This document shows positions 1 through 11,849 of a stretch of 64,000 nucleotides of DNA, piece by piece. How positions within the stretch are numbered: the stretch's first letter is position 1; each line of letters starts with the position of its first letter. The stretch comes from Taudactylus pleione. Its lineage: Eukaryota; Chordata; Amphibia; Anura; Myobatrachidae. The stretch is taken from contig JAUIMM010000115.1 of NCBI GenBank assembly GCA_031769625.1, forward strand, positions 14,740,501 through 14,804,500. The letters run 5' to 3'. Under the pieces are notes generated by a model, which was not told the DNA's origin, made no database searches, and was given only the letters and a program-made list of their open reading frames with translations. The position numbers and the translations under genes were made by a program.

Positions 1-1091
1 TGCCGAACCTCCGGGGACAACACCAGCATCTGAGAGCAGATTCAGTGAGGTAACCCGTTCCATTCTGATAGAATCAGCCCCTGCAGGGGCCGTGAATGGA
101 ACTGGGCAAATTCCACCATGTTGAATGCCGACATCATGGACCCCAGAACACTCATTGCCGAATGGACCGACAGGCGGCAACTGCTCAGGCAACTGTGTAT
201 CCGCAGCTGTAGGGAGGAGACCTTTTCCAGAGTCAGGAAGATCCTTTGCTGACGAGAATCTAGCAGGGCTCCCAAATGAACCATCCGCTGTGATGGAATC
301 AGGGAAGACTTTCTCTAATTTATCAACCACCCGTGTGCTTGCAGACAAGCGATCGCCAGGTGGAGAAGTTGAAGCAGTATCTCCGGAGAGCTCGCCAGCA
401 AAAGGAGGTCGTCGAGGTACGGCAGCAGCCGTACATTCTGGCTCCGAAGATGTGCAGCCATGATTGCCATCACCTTGGTGAATACCCTTGGTGCCGTGGA
501 TAGGCCAAAGGGTAGCGCCCGGAACTGATAGTGATGCTGAAGGATAGCGAACCTCAGATACCGCTGGTGCGTAGGTGCTATCGGAACATTGAGGTAGGCA
601 TCCTGGATATCCAGGGACACCATGTAATCCCCAGGGTCCATCGCCAGAATGATGGAATGTAACGTTTCCATCCTGAATTTGGGAACTCTGAGGAATTTGT
701 TCAGAGACTTCAAATTGAGGATAGGGCGATGAGAACCATTGGGTTTCTGCACCAGAAACAGAGTAGAGTAGTACTCTGTCCCTCGTTGTGATTGAGGAAC
801 GGGAACAATAACCCCTGCTTTCAACAAGGACTCTAAAGCCTGCTGAATCTGTAAAGCCTTGGTTTTGCCCTGAGAAGGACTCGTGCAGAAAAACTGATGG
901 GATGGTCTGTGCCGAAAAGACAGGGTGTACCCCTGGGAGACCACTTCTCGAAACCAGGCATCCGTGGTGGTATTGTGCCAGCACTGGGCAAATTGAAGAA
1001 GTCGGCCTCCCACTCTGGGGTCCCCCAGAGGGAGGCCCGTCCCATCAGGCAGAAGGTTTATCTTCCTGTTTGGAAGCAGGGCGCCTGGCAC
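1..1091 (-). pseudogene. DIRS reverse transcriptase, broken copy
   Basis: One frame from 1091 leftward encodes the full reverse transcriptase core: VGGRLLQFAQCW, LFLVQKPNGSHRPILNLK, DIQDAYLNVPIAP, and the YLDDLLLL active site. It is closely similar to the intact element at 50-56 kb. A TAG stop near 312 replaces a conserved Trp (the WLINW position), and a second stop lies near 42, so it cannot give a full product. The remainder towards RNase H is outside the window. Confidence 0.92.
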
Positions 1092-1575
1092 TCCAGGCCT
1101 GCTTCTTGGGTTTAGAGGCGGACTTGGTTGCCAACTGCCTCAGAAAGGACTGAACTTCGGCCTTTCCCTGAACCCGAAAGGACCGAAAAGCAATGCTCCT
1201 CACCATAGTAGGTGCTGAAGCCGAAGGGAGGAAGGCAGACTTGGATTTAGCCAGACTATCCACTATTTTGTCCAAGTCCGAATCGAACAGCAACTCCCTA
1301 TTAAAAGGTAAGGCCTCCAGGCCCTTTTCAGAATCCGCGTCCGCCTTCCAGGACCGCAGCCACAAGGACCGACGAGCCGACACAGCTGCAGCCGACACCC
1401 TAGAGGTCAGCAGGCTAGCATCTAACGATGCTTCCCCAATATATGAAGCCGCGTCTTTCATTTGTCCCACCAACGCCCTCTGGATATCCGGAGCATCGTC
1501 CGGAAATGTATCTTCCAACGCGTTGGCCCAGCTCTCAAGAGATGGCCATGGACGGACGGACCACAGCTCCAGAGA
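1045..1575 (-). pseudogene. DIRS gag-like ORF, C-terminal remnant
   Basis: This minus-strand frame carries the C-terminal third of the gag-like protein. It includes ARRSLWLRSWKADADSEKGL and the basic SKPKKQAWSARRPASK tail, parallel to the intact copy at 53795-54300. Upstream of about 1575 the frame is lost in unrelated sequence. Its end overlaps the reverse transcriptase frame, as in the intact element. Confidence 0.85.
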
Positions 1576-2030
1576 GGGAATAGATAGACTTTAAACAAAG
1601 ATATAACAAATGAAAGAGCAAGCGTGATGCGCACAAAAAAGCAGCAAGTCGGTGATCTCTATAAAAGGTGGTTCCCACACCTCCACCACAAATGGAATGT
1701 TATGCAATACAAATTAAATAGCGATCATATAACCTGCGCTTCTAAATGACCAAAGGGCGATAGGTAATCTGGGACTGCAGGTCAAGATGAAGTCTGGAGT
1801 TGTGAACTCACAAGGCCAATCACATTGTACCCAGAAAAAAAGTATAATATGCATATAGTGAAGTACAGTTTAATATGGCATATACATAAAAGTGAATAAA
1901 TGAATCACACAGGGATCCCCAAGGAGGCAACAAAGATGACGTTTACCGGATACGTGCAAAAAGGAGCATGTGGTGTTAAACATCAGGGAAAGTCCCGGTC
2001 ACTTCACTGATACAGCTTCCAAGCCTGGGT
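1575..2030. other. AT-rich block inside the decayed DIRS element
   Basis: About 455 bp of AT-rich sequence with no similarity that I can see to the intact DIRS copy. It interrupts homology that resumes near 2080 in the GC-rich leader. No coding potential or terminal repeats were recognised. It may be a separate insertion or a rearranged filler. Confidence 0.4.
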
Positions 2031-2714
2031 CCGTGTCAATCGTGATCCCCGTCAGCCGCCGAGGTCTCCGGCCTCCCCTGGCTAGCAATTAACCCCCGGG
2101 TTGCTGGTCCCGCTTCCAGCCTACTACCCTGGTGGTCTAGCGGTCGCACGGGGTATTCCTCAGAGAGGGGGAGCCCGCCGCCGCTGCTAGCGCCTCCGGT
2201 CTGTCTCCAGAGACGGAGGCTTCTGACTGCATGTAAAGTATCCGCGGGCCGCCGCACGCGGCGACCCGCGGCTTACCTGATCCCCGGCGGTCCGGCAGCA
2301 GCTAAAGGAGTCCCCAGAGCCAGGCTAGTATAGACTCTGGGGTCCGCCGCGATCTCCAGATTTGTACTGGCGTTGCGGTGCCAGCGGGGAATAGGAGCGG
2401 CAGCGTGGACGTCCTAAAGGACAGTCTGATGCTGCCGCTCTGATAGTGTCAAAAAGAAAGAAAAAAAGAAAAAACTTTTCTCTTTAAAATAAAGCTTAGG
2501 GGCTGCTCCTGCAGCCACACTGCAACAGGGTGAGCCGACTCCGGCCGGGCACCAACTGAAACTGAGGTGCCTCGGGGGCGGGGTATAGAGGAGGACGGAC
2601 CCAAGTGCATCCTTGGAGCAGTGAAAGCTTTAACTGCGTGGTGCCCGTGGATCCAGATCCAGCTATACCCCAAGGTCAACCCTGTGGACCCCCTATGGAC
2701 CCTGAAATAGAAAT

Positions 2715-5700
2715 GAAGAATTGCTAGGCTTAATACCAATGATGAGAACAACAACTGGATGTGACATGTTTAAAGGCCTAAAATGTATTGACAAAGCTAA
2801 CCTACCATGGAGCAAATTCCTACATGTGGCTACAGACGGCGCACCATCAATGTGCTCTGAAAAAGTTAGCATGGTTGGGTTGCTGATAGACTGAACAGCC
2901 TCAATGCACGAAGAACTACGACATTCACCAGTATGCACTACATTTTGCACCAAACAGCCCTGTGTAGTAAAAGTGTACAAATAAACTTATGGATGTAGTA
3001 GTTACAATTGTAAATTGCATACATTCCCCAAGGCTCAATCACAGATGGTTCACTTCTAATCTAGCAAGTACGGATAGTGAATAAGGAGAACACGTTTATC
3101 TATTAGGTGATTGAGTAATGGACATGTTTTGACTCATTTCTCTGCTATTAGAGAGAAGATCGATTGCTTGTTTCTAACCTCGCTTTTCTATACGATAGAA
3201 CAGATCATCAGATTGTGCAGAATACAAAACTTCAGGGTTGGAAAACAAGTAATAACACAGATACTGTATATGACAATGTTAGGGCATTCCAAGTTTACCA
3301 ATTTGATGCATTTACAAAAATAATAATTTGCAAGCAATGATGAGAATGGTTTCAACTCACAATAAAAAAAAAACTAATAATGAAGCATTGCGGTGGAAAA
3401 AATAAACTGATTACCGTAATGTGCTTAGAGTCTTAAGTGCTGGTTCAAAGTTACACGCAAGTATACTTCGCGGACAGATCTTTTTTTCATTCCCTGCACA
3501 TACATCAGCCAAGCATACACAACTATAAGTAACTACAGCCCATTCAGAGGCATATGCATCTCGGCTGCATCTCTACTTACGGCTAACTGGGTGTAATTGG
3601 GCAGCAACTGAGTGTTCGCACAAGGGCATATTGTGGTTGTGTAGGCGGAATTACAGGCTATTGAGTTGCATGTACGCAGACATCCGCCTGAATTCATGTG
3701 GAGCTGTTGCCTCAGAAGGGTTGGGAAAAAACAGGGTTTGGGGTTTTTTTTAAAACAGTTTTTTTTTTATTTGCATTAATGTATTAATGAAAAAAAAATG
3801 GAATCCTGCATATTATATTACTACTGTGAAACATTGATATGTATTAGAGACCTTGATCAACCATGTTTTAATGCTTTCAAACATTAACAATCCAAAGTAA
3901 TTAGGATTTTTATCTCAACAAAAGAGAGCCAGACTATAAGTCTTTCTTCCGCTCATCTCAGTAGGACCGAAGGTTTTAAATTGAAATACACTTGAAGGAG
4001 ATTAAACCAAGAGGTGTTTCTCTGTGCATTGCCTCTTTAATGTGTTGGAGTGGTTTACCCTTTAAGACTGAGAATGTTAGTTTTGGTCTTCTCCTGTCCG
4101 ATAGGATTGTTACGGTAGGAGTTCATGGAGTCTTAGCTGATGTTAGGCAGATTTAGTACCTCCCTAATCTGGTTCACCCTACAACCCTCTCTATTTTTCT
4201 GTTGGGTGTGAATTTACTGTATTGGTTCAGCAACTCAAATGAAGAAGACAAGCAAAAAGAATGTGGAATAATATCAGGGGTATTCCATTATAATATGCTT
4301 TTTTTTAAGAAGTCACGGTGCTGTGCCTGTAGTCACAGCACAATAATAAAAAAATATATACATATATATATTGTCGAAGCTGGATTATTGGCTGAGACCA
4401 GATCAGTTTAAAATTGAATCGCAGCGACACCATCTTGCGACTGGCTGCAAGACGCCATTTTGCGAATGGCCGCCTAAGCGCCATTTTAGATAAACTCACT
4501 CTTTAGTACATGTGGCGATATTACTATTAGCATCATGCGATTGCATCTGTGACCATCGCCATAAGTTACGGCGATTCACCAAAAGCCCATTTCATGACTT
4601 TACGTAGTTTGGGTGCTCTGGATAAAGTGTATATTATTATAATTCCCCTAAAGGATATATTGCATTAGCTAAACAGAGCAAATGACCACGTGACAACTAG
4701 CCTGTGTAGACAAGCTTCCTGGATATAACATCTGCTCTCACTCCAGATGGCCCTGCTCGAATACACACCTTACATTAGCAGGCTTCCTGCAATAAAATAC
4801 CTTCAAAGCCAAGAGTGTTATCTTAGGTTTTGGGTCTTGTAGCTGTGCTAATTTGCATTTACACAAGAGCCTGGGAGAACAAAGGACTTTACTTTTGAGC
4901 CTGGGAAGGGTGGGGGCTGCTGAGAGAGGGGGGCATATGGAACTATAAGGCTCAGCATTCCACACTGCTAGGTGTTCACTTAGCTTAAGTGAGATTTAAA
5001 TGCACCATTTCTCATACGCACAATTGCGCTGGTAACTAATCGCATATTAGCGAATGCATAAGATCCTATATGAAAACGCTGTTCATTAGCTTTATGCGCA
5101 CGCATCTGCTCCAAGTTAACTAGCGTGTTTATATCAAACCCCGCATACTCACACATTACATATTCACATACAAGGTTCCATAAGCTTTAAGGTATAAGAT
5201 TTAAGTTTGTTCATTTAGTATAAATGCTGTGAAATAAAGATTATTTGGTAACTAAGGTTTTATTCATACTAAGTAAGCCGTGTTTGGTTTTGTACTGATG
5301 CGTACTCTTTCAACAGAATTCCGGTATTATCGGTGTGGAGATCGCATCATGCATTCTCAACTTATGGACCGCAACAAAATGTATATTATATGAACAACTG
5401 TTAGGATGTTGCATGGGGCGGGAAACCAGACACCTTCAGTTGTTGGAGGCTGGGTTGTGTCTATTTGAATCAGCCTGTTAAATGCTCTGTAACAGATACA
5501 TCCCCCTTGAGGACCAATGGCATCAGCAACAAACTTCTCTATTGTGTAGTCTATTTCTGGGAGGTATAAATATGTGTGCTCCAACACTGGGTCTTCTTGC
5601 TGAATGCTGACTGACGAGGGGTTTCTTGCTGATGCCTAACATCTGGACCAGAGAGCGCTGCGTATGTATACTGTACTTGGGTCTGTATAATTCCTTTGCG

Positions 5701-5912
5701 CCGAATTGTGTATGGATCAATAGCGTGTAACTGACTGTACTTTTACTTGAATAATACTTTGTGCTTTGGAACCACACATTCCATGTCTGGAGTCTTTATT
5801 TACTGTATGACTGCGTAAGCAAAATAGCGTCATCCTTAGAGGTTTATAGGTAGGATATTAGAAGGTATAGGCAGGGGTATATAGAGGTTCTAATTCAGTA
5901 TCGTTAATATAT

Positions 5913-5947
<35 letters not shown>

Positions 5948-7310
5948 AATATGCTGTGTAGCCCTTATAGCTAATTGACCCCTGTTCTAGAAAAATAAAA
6001 TCATAAAATCCACCAAGATCGCAGTATGGCCTAAACATACAATTGTATTACATATTTCAAAATTTATAAGTATGAACATTAAAACATAAAACAACCCAAT
6101 GACTTCTTCCCTGCAGAGAAAGAAGCTCAAAATTAACTGTTTTTATGACAAATTAAGGAATAATTCAACATAATGGCAGACTAAGGAAGCAAGTCTAAAA
6201 GATAAAGTAGCCATTGCTTTGACCAGACACACAGATCATATAACCATAAGCACAAATAAGCAATATGAATACATAGGGGACATGAACGTGAGGCTGCACA
6301 AAGAGCAAACACAATATCATGTTAGTACGGCTACAATACACAAATAGTATCAAAAACAAAAAAATTCCAACCACCATATGTTTGATAGTTTATATCATCT
6401 GGAACAGAAAGAGTCATTAATGCATATCTATACTCCACAATTGTAAATGTTAATATAAACCACACACTTTATATTTAATTTAAATATTTGCATATATTAA
6501 AGAGTAAATCTGTGCCTACGAAACACCTGTACCATTAGTTATACCCACACGTAATGCAAATCATGACATTGATATTAGAACTTCCAAGCCTGTGTGTTTT
6601 AAAGAAAAAAAATAACTTTTACAGGCAAACAAAGTTACAGACATGCCCACATTATAAAAATCAAGCAAGGACCTGCTCACTAGGAGTTACAGTGAGGAAA
6701 AAGTACAGCAGTACCAAGCCAATATGATATGTTCATGAGTAACATAAGAATACTTTGATGAATTTACTGTTAAAAGGGTTCTCTGCTTTAATAAAGTATG
6801 CACCCAATTGACACTTGTACAGATGTGCCCAGCTAGTTTAATGCACCATACAGCCATGTAGCGCGCCATGCATCTCTAACCACACAGTAGCCTTGAGTCA
6901 CGCCACACAGAATGTTTTTTAACGGAATGGAACGTAGCACTGGCAAAAAGTCATATCGTGTAATACAACTTTTTGTCCACCAGGTGTCACTCTTCCTAAA
7001 CTACACAGCACATGCGTTAGAGTTCCAGTGCATTTTCTGTATCACCGCCCGATGATTGACTGACAGAATCTGTGATTGGGTACACTATAGTATAGCATTT
7101 TGGTCATGGAATCAGGGCTGTAGAAGAATGTGTAATAAAGTATTAAATAATAACAGTACAGTATGTGTGAGTCCTGTACTGTAAAAAAAAAATTATATAT
7201 ATATATATATATTTACTTTTTCCTCATGGGCTCAGACAGGGGTCATAGGCATGCACAGCTTTCACTGAGACATGATGAATGTGTTTACATGTACTGTACT
7301 AAGAAGGCAT
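2715..7310. other. FARS2 intron, no gene recognised
   Basis: AT-rich intronic sequence. Open frames here are short and look random. It holds a T-rich/A-rich stretch (3720-3790), an ATAT microsatellite (5909-5948), and an LTR-looking stretch around 5399-5777 that I could not prove. Confidence 0.6.
5909..5948. repeat. (AT)n microsatellite
   Basis: Alternating AT broken by one TAAAT interruption. Similar tracts lie at about 7192-7212, 13197-13226 and 21358-21405. Confidence 0.9.
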
Positions 7311-7312
7311 GA

Positions 7313-7512
7313 CTCGGTAGCGTGAGCGTCTTTTATGCAACTTTTTACCTTCAAATGCATCTGAATCACACAACGATGCCAACTGATAGCACAAGCAGCT
7401 TCTGCTGATTAAAATTATATGCAGCATGCCTATGTTATGTGAGCTAGTGCTTGTGCTAATAAGATGCATTTTAGGGTAAAAGGATGCATAAAAGACGCTC
7501 GGCGCTACCGAG
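7313..7512. mobile_element. palindromic MITE, family A (copy 1)
   Basis: Terminal inverted repeats TCGGTAGCGTGAGCGTCTTTT and AAAGACGCTCGGCGCTACCGA flank a 200-bp body. The body includes CAAGCAGCTTCTGCTGATTA and GCAGCATGCCTAT, both shared with the copy at 41054-41343. It is non-coding and its class is undetermined. Confidence 0.75.
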
Positions 7513-8477
7513 TCACACAGCACTCCTGTGACCTTAGACTCAAAACATTTCTTTCGACATTCCACCACTTGGCATTTCTGCTATACAGTAGACATTGTAT
7601 TGTACACATAATAGGGGACAAGTTTTTCATAAAGAGAGATCATGTCAGGTTCAATACTTTTAAAATACACTACTTTGCACTTCCCTTCTCCCTTCCTCTC
7701 TGTGTATGGCCACCCAAGTTCCTTCACCACCTCCCCCCACCATCACACAACTCCATTGAGCTCATTGTATGGCTCACCACCACCCCCATTCGCTTCTATT
7801 CAATGCTGCCGCATGCTGAGCCCGCTATTGACATTGTACACACTGCCTTCTTAAATTTGCACACTTAAGGTCTGTACCTTTCGTTGTAGAATACCACGGT
7901 ACGCCACAGTACGGCCATCACGCAACGTTCCATGGCGCGACACAGGAGGCCTGAATGGCGTGCTATGAGCCACAAACTAGCTGGGCACATATGTATATTA
8001 AATAAAAAGGGACTCACAGTCAATTAGCCACTAAGGGAAGACTAGTACATTGCACGCTGCCCAAAGCTCTTCAACTATCATTTAGAAGACCTTTCCATTT
8101 TAACCCCTTCTGTGCTGTACTTAGCTAATTTTAGCACCCAAAGGCACATGGGTACCCTCGTTTGGGACTCCACTCTTTCAATTGATGTGATACTTGAGAA
8201 GTTATTTTATGGAGATTATATGTGAACACTAGAGAACACCCCTGCATTACACAAATTACTAGAAAGTTTATGAATGGATGAAAATGTACCCCATTCAGGA
8301 TTTAATAAACTCAGGGGTGCCCTTACTTAAAAAAGGGAAGTCCCCTCATTCAATTATGCTGGCTCTCATTCGCTATTGTCTGGTGATCTACCTGCAGAGT
8401 AAGCCAGCGGATGTGGGAGGGTACTGAATCTTCCTCATCTATCCCATCATAGCACCTTAACAATTATGGGCAACCTT

Positions 8478-9284
8478 TGTCAGGTTTGGATTATTTTTTT
8501 AACCCGTAGTGGATACAGGAGAAGAAACGGGAACGAGTTTGCAGTATTGAAATGCAGCAGGTTTAATATGAGTATTATAATTCATGAAATGGTGATAAAT
8601 AAATTAACTGGCAGAAATAAACAAGTCCAAGTGAAGTGTGGCTGAAAACAAATGTCAGGCAGAGAAAGCAAAGTCCAATTAGTGAGGCTGGGAAACAGGT
8701 GTCAGGCAGAGAAAACAAAGTCCAATGGAGGTGTGACTGAGGAACAGAGATCTGAAGCACTGGAGTGGGTTCTGAGACTGGATAGCTGAGGGTTCACAAA
8801 CCGTGGGGTGAGTGACGTGGTATAGCAGAGTAGATGCGGGTATCCGGGAACAGCCTGTGATGGAGACAGAGTAGGAAACGGAGCACTGCTGGGACTGCAA
8901 ATATCACACCGAGCTAAGGAGCACAGAGAACTCTCACACAGCTTGCGCTGTGTATACGTTGCACTGGCAACTAGAGGGCGTGCTGAACAGTCTTAAGTAC
9001 CACGGGAAAGTACATGATAGGCTGCTTAGAGTAAACACAATATGCTCCAACCTGATTGGCCCATTCAGGTCACATGCCCAAAACCGAGATGGCGGCGCCC
9101 AGCAATCCCCAGGGTGGCAGCGCTGCCAGTCTTACCTGTCACCACATGGTTTGTACCCCTCAAACATCCATGCCAACCTCGCACCAACCTCCAGACACCA
9201 GCAGCCCCACTGGTAGGACCGCGCCAATGCACCCGCACAGGCAGAGACCACGACTCACCAGGTACAACAACTCTGGTTGTGACA
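8478..9284 (-). mobile_element. solo LTR (Gypsy-like), 807 bp
   Basis: The sequence begins TGTCAGG and ends TTGTGACA, giving TG...CA ends on either strand. It is flanked by an exact 5-bp duplication ACCTT (8473-8477 and 9285-9289). The minus strand is the likely sense: a GC-rich U3-like region precedes a TACTTAAG TATA-like site near 8995, and a T/C-rich U5-like part follows. No internal coding region remains, so it is a solo LTR from recombination between two LTRs. Confidence 0.85.
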
Positions 9285-9289
9285 ACCTT

Positions 9290-10305
9290 GTTTCAAAGAG
9301 GCAGTGTCCTCTCTCACACAATGTGCTCCCTTAGTAATTATTTTCTGGTGATCACCAGGAAACACCACCCTAAGCTGCATTAAGAAGGCCAGAGATGGAA
9401 AGTTTATAAGGCCTAGATCTCCCTCAATTCTGTCAATAAACAAAGAAAGTATGCCTTGTTGGGTCACCATATTATTCCTAAACAGTTTACGTGTGTCATT
9501 CAAACACATAAAATGGTACAGTATTACCATTTGTAAGTTCAGATTTTATCATGAAAGCTTTAATTAGCCTTGAAGCAGTTCCCTGGGCTATTCACTTTGC
9601 CCCCTCCTTAGGCTTGAACAGAAATCGGCGGTAAGAAAGGGCTTTCTGCCCTTATTGCGGTGGCCGCTGTGAACGTGATAACCCATAGCTCTGGGCACTT
9701 ATCCGTGGATTTATTTCTTTTAGAGTAGAGCTGCACAGTTACTGCCAACTTGCTTTTTGGACACAAATACATTTTAAAAGAACAGCTCAGATACTACCCA
9801 CTTGCTTTCTGGACACAACTACATTTTTTAAGAGTGGCCAAGAAACTGACCACTTGCTGACTGGATACAAATAGACAGCCCTCTCTTGCTGTATGGACAC
9901 AGTTGGCAGCGCTGCCCAAATACTGCCAAACTTGCTAGTTACACAGAAGTAGCCTACTCTCATGGAATGGCTGGGAGGCTCCTGAAAATCAAGTGGCACT
10001 CAAGGCTGCCAGGAAGAGTGGGTAAGTCTCCTGGTGCTGCCCACTTACAGAGCAAAGTGGATGGGTCGGACAGTCGATGACGCAATTCTTGCTGGAACGA
10101 TTCAACGTGCCCCGCTTCACTATGCCGATAATAGCTGTTCATTTGCAATTGCTCCCGTCGTCAATCTCGCGCCCTTCCTTTTACACTGGGGGAGGGATCT
10201 GCTCTACCTTTCAGACTGACTTCACACTGCACTGACTTTCTATATGAAACATCAGTTCAACACTCGGGCGGCATGGGAAATTTGCAGAGCGGACAACCTG
10301 AGAAA
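9290..10305. other. FARS2 intron, no gene recognised
   Basis: Nothing coding is recognised. A degenerate tandem unit of about 65 bp (around 9738-9833) repeats a CTTGCTTTCTGGACACAA-type sequence, with a third weaker copy to about 9900. Confidence 0.5.
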
Positions 10306-10309
10306 TATA

Positions 10310-10532
10310 GGGGTCAATCCAATTATACGCGACAATGGCCGCTCTTGACGGCTGGCTGAACTCGCTCAAAACTTTGCACAGTCCCATAGGACTGCGTACA
10401 AAATTGAGCAAATTCAGCCTGAAAGAGGACGGTGAGGGGTGCGAGATGTGGTGCCATTGCGAACGTTTGAACGCTGTGGCAATGGCAAAACGCACCCGGT
10501 TTGCACCCCTCGCGGCTAATTGGATTGCCTCC
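10310..10532. mobile_element. short MITE made of consecutive hairpins
   Basis: The ends GGGGTCAATCCAATTATACG and CGGCTAATTGGATTGCCTCC form imperfect inverted repeats. Inside is a hairpin with arms of about 33 bp (10351-10423, roughly 70% paired). A second imperfect hairpin pairs GCCATTGCGAACG with GGCAATGGC and has outer GGGGTGCG/GCACCCC arms. No target duplication was clear. Confidence 0.55.
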
Positions 10533-11367
10533 AAAGTGTAAAAAGAATATTGAAACCATATACAAATATTTGCTTTTAGTTCACAATCATGAAATTTAAA
10601 TGAAAAAAAAATAGTCTTAAAGTCTTTGCTGTGTGAGGATAAATAAGCAAACATTTTATTTTATGGACATTCAAAGTCTTTTGGTAACGAAACGTTATCA
10701 TTTGTGTTAGTACTGCATAAATAATTATGTATATTGATGTTGCCAATAAAGAGTGCCAAAATAGGCACAGAGGAGGAGGCGTTCATGGAAATGTCCTTTT
10801 ACAAATGCAATCTCCTTTTCAAGGACACGTATGTTTCATGAGCCATTATAAATAAAAAAATAAACAAACAGATCTGGGGCACACCAGTCTTTATTAAGGG
10901 TCTTGAAAATTATATTACTTTCCCCTCTCTTTATGTGTTAACAAAGCCGGCATTATAAAACGGCATTAGCACACAAGCTGTCTTGGCCACCATCGGACTC
11001 CCTAGATAATCTGCATAATTTTCAGATCTTTTACAATTAGACATAGCATTACCTTGAAATTTGTCAGTGACATTATCTCCCCACCCCAAAGATTACTTTT
11101 TCCTGTTATAGACCAGAACCCAATAGCCTCTTGAGTCTATGGTTGTGGAAATAAATGGACTGCATACACCTATTAAGTTTACTCATTAAGTCCACATGGA
11201 CAGTATTGCTTTCTTTAACGTTTCGATATATAGATTTGGTGGAGAACTTGAAACAAAATTTTTTAAAACACCAACAGACCATAAAACTATTTTGTGTGCT
11301 AATAGCAACCACCCACCAACTCTAAAAAATGACTTTCTGGTTTCACAGTATATGCGAGTTTTTAGGA

Positions 11368-11800
11368 GTGTGATATGTATTACCGCCGGCTGCATGGCCC
11401 GACAAAGGACAAAGGAGGAAATCCTGATCGTCCTAAAGGTAAGTATTGTCTAACCTAACCTAACCCCCCTAACCCTCCCTTAGGGGTGCCTAACCCTAAC
11501 CTCCCCCCCCCTGTGCCTAACCCCCCCTCTAAGTGCATAAACCTAACCCCCCCCTTCCCCGCTGCCTAAACCTAAGTCTCCCGGGGGGGGTGCATTAACC
11601 CTAAGTCCCACCTGGGGGTGCCTAACCGTAACCCTCCCTCCACCTAGCTTAACCCTACGTCCCCCCTGGGAGCCCTAAACCTAACCCTCCCCCCCCCCCC
11701 GTGGCTGTCCGCTGCGGAGCCTGGCATCCAGATCGAGCGGTCTCCAGACGTCGGGGAAATGACAGGCGTCTAGAACGTTGGATTCCAGACTACATCCCGT
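11368..11800. mobile_element. C-rich telomere-like MITE (copy 1)
   Basis: The core of irregular CCTAACCCTAACC-type units separated by C-runs (11450-11700) is flanked by GTATTACCGCCGGC-like and TTCCAGACTACATCCCG-like ends. The same layout recurs at about 29230-29710, 30370-30720, 38360-38695, 57235-57565 and 57807-59400. It is non-coding. Confidence 0.65.
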
Positions 11801-11849
11801 CCTTAGAATCAATTCTGATATAAAGCTCATGGAGAACAACTAGAAGAGA

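Larger units (their letters stand above)
1..2714 (-). mobile_element. decayed DIRS-type element, running off the left edge
   Basis: The right end, with the CGGGGGCGGGGTATAGAG and CTATGGACCCTGAAATAGAAA segments (2577-2714), is a diverged copy of the right terminus of the intact DIRS element at 56336. Inside are broken gag and reverse transcriptase frames on the minus strand. Roughly 1.6 kb equivalent to the gag start and part of the leader of the intact copy is replaced by an unrelated AT-rich block (about 1575-2030). The RNase H and recombinase parts, if they remain, lie left of position 1. Confidence 0.88.

Noticed and set aside
7464..7868. 134-residue plus-strand open frame
   Set aside because: It starts inside a MITE, has no recognisable domain, and low-complexity Pro/His/Ser content.
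11450..11700. Interstitial telomeric array
   Set aside because: The units are irregular, broken by long C-runs and GTGCCTA, and recur inside a dispersed element with its own ends.
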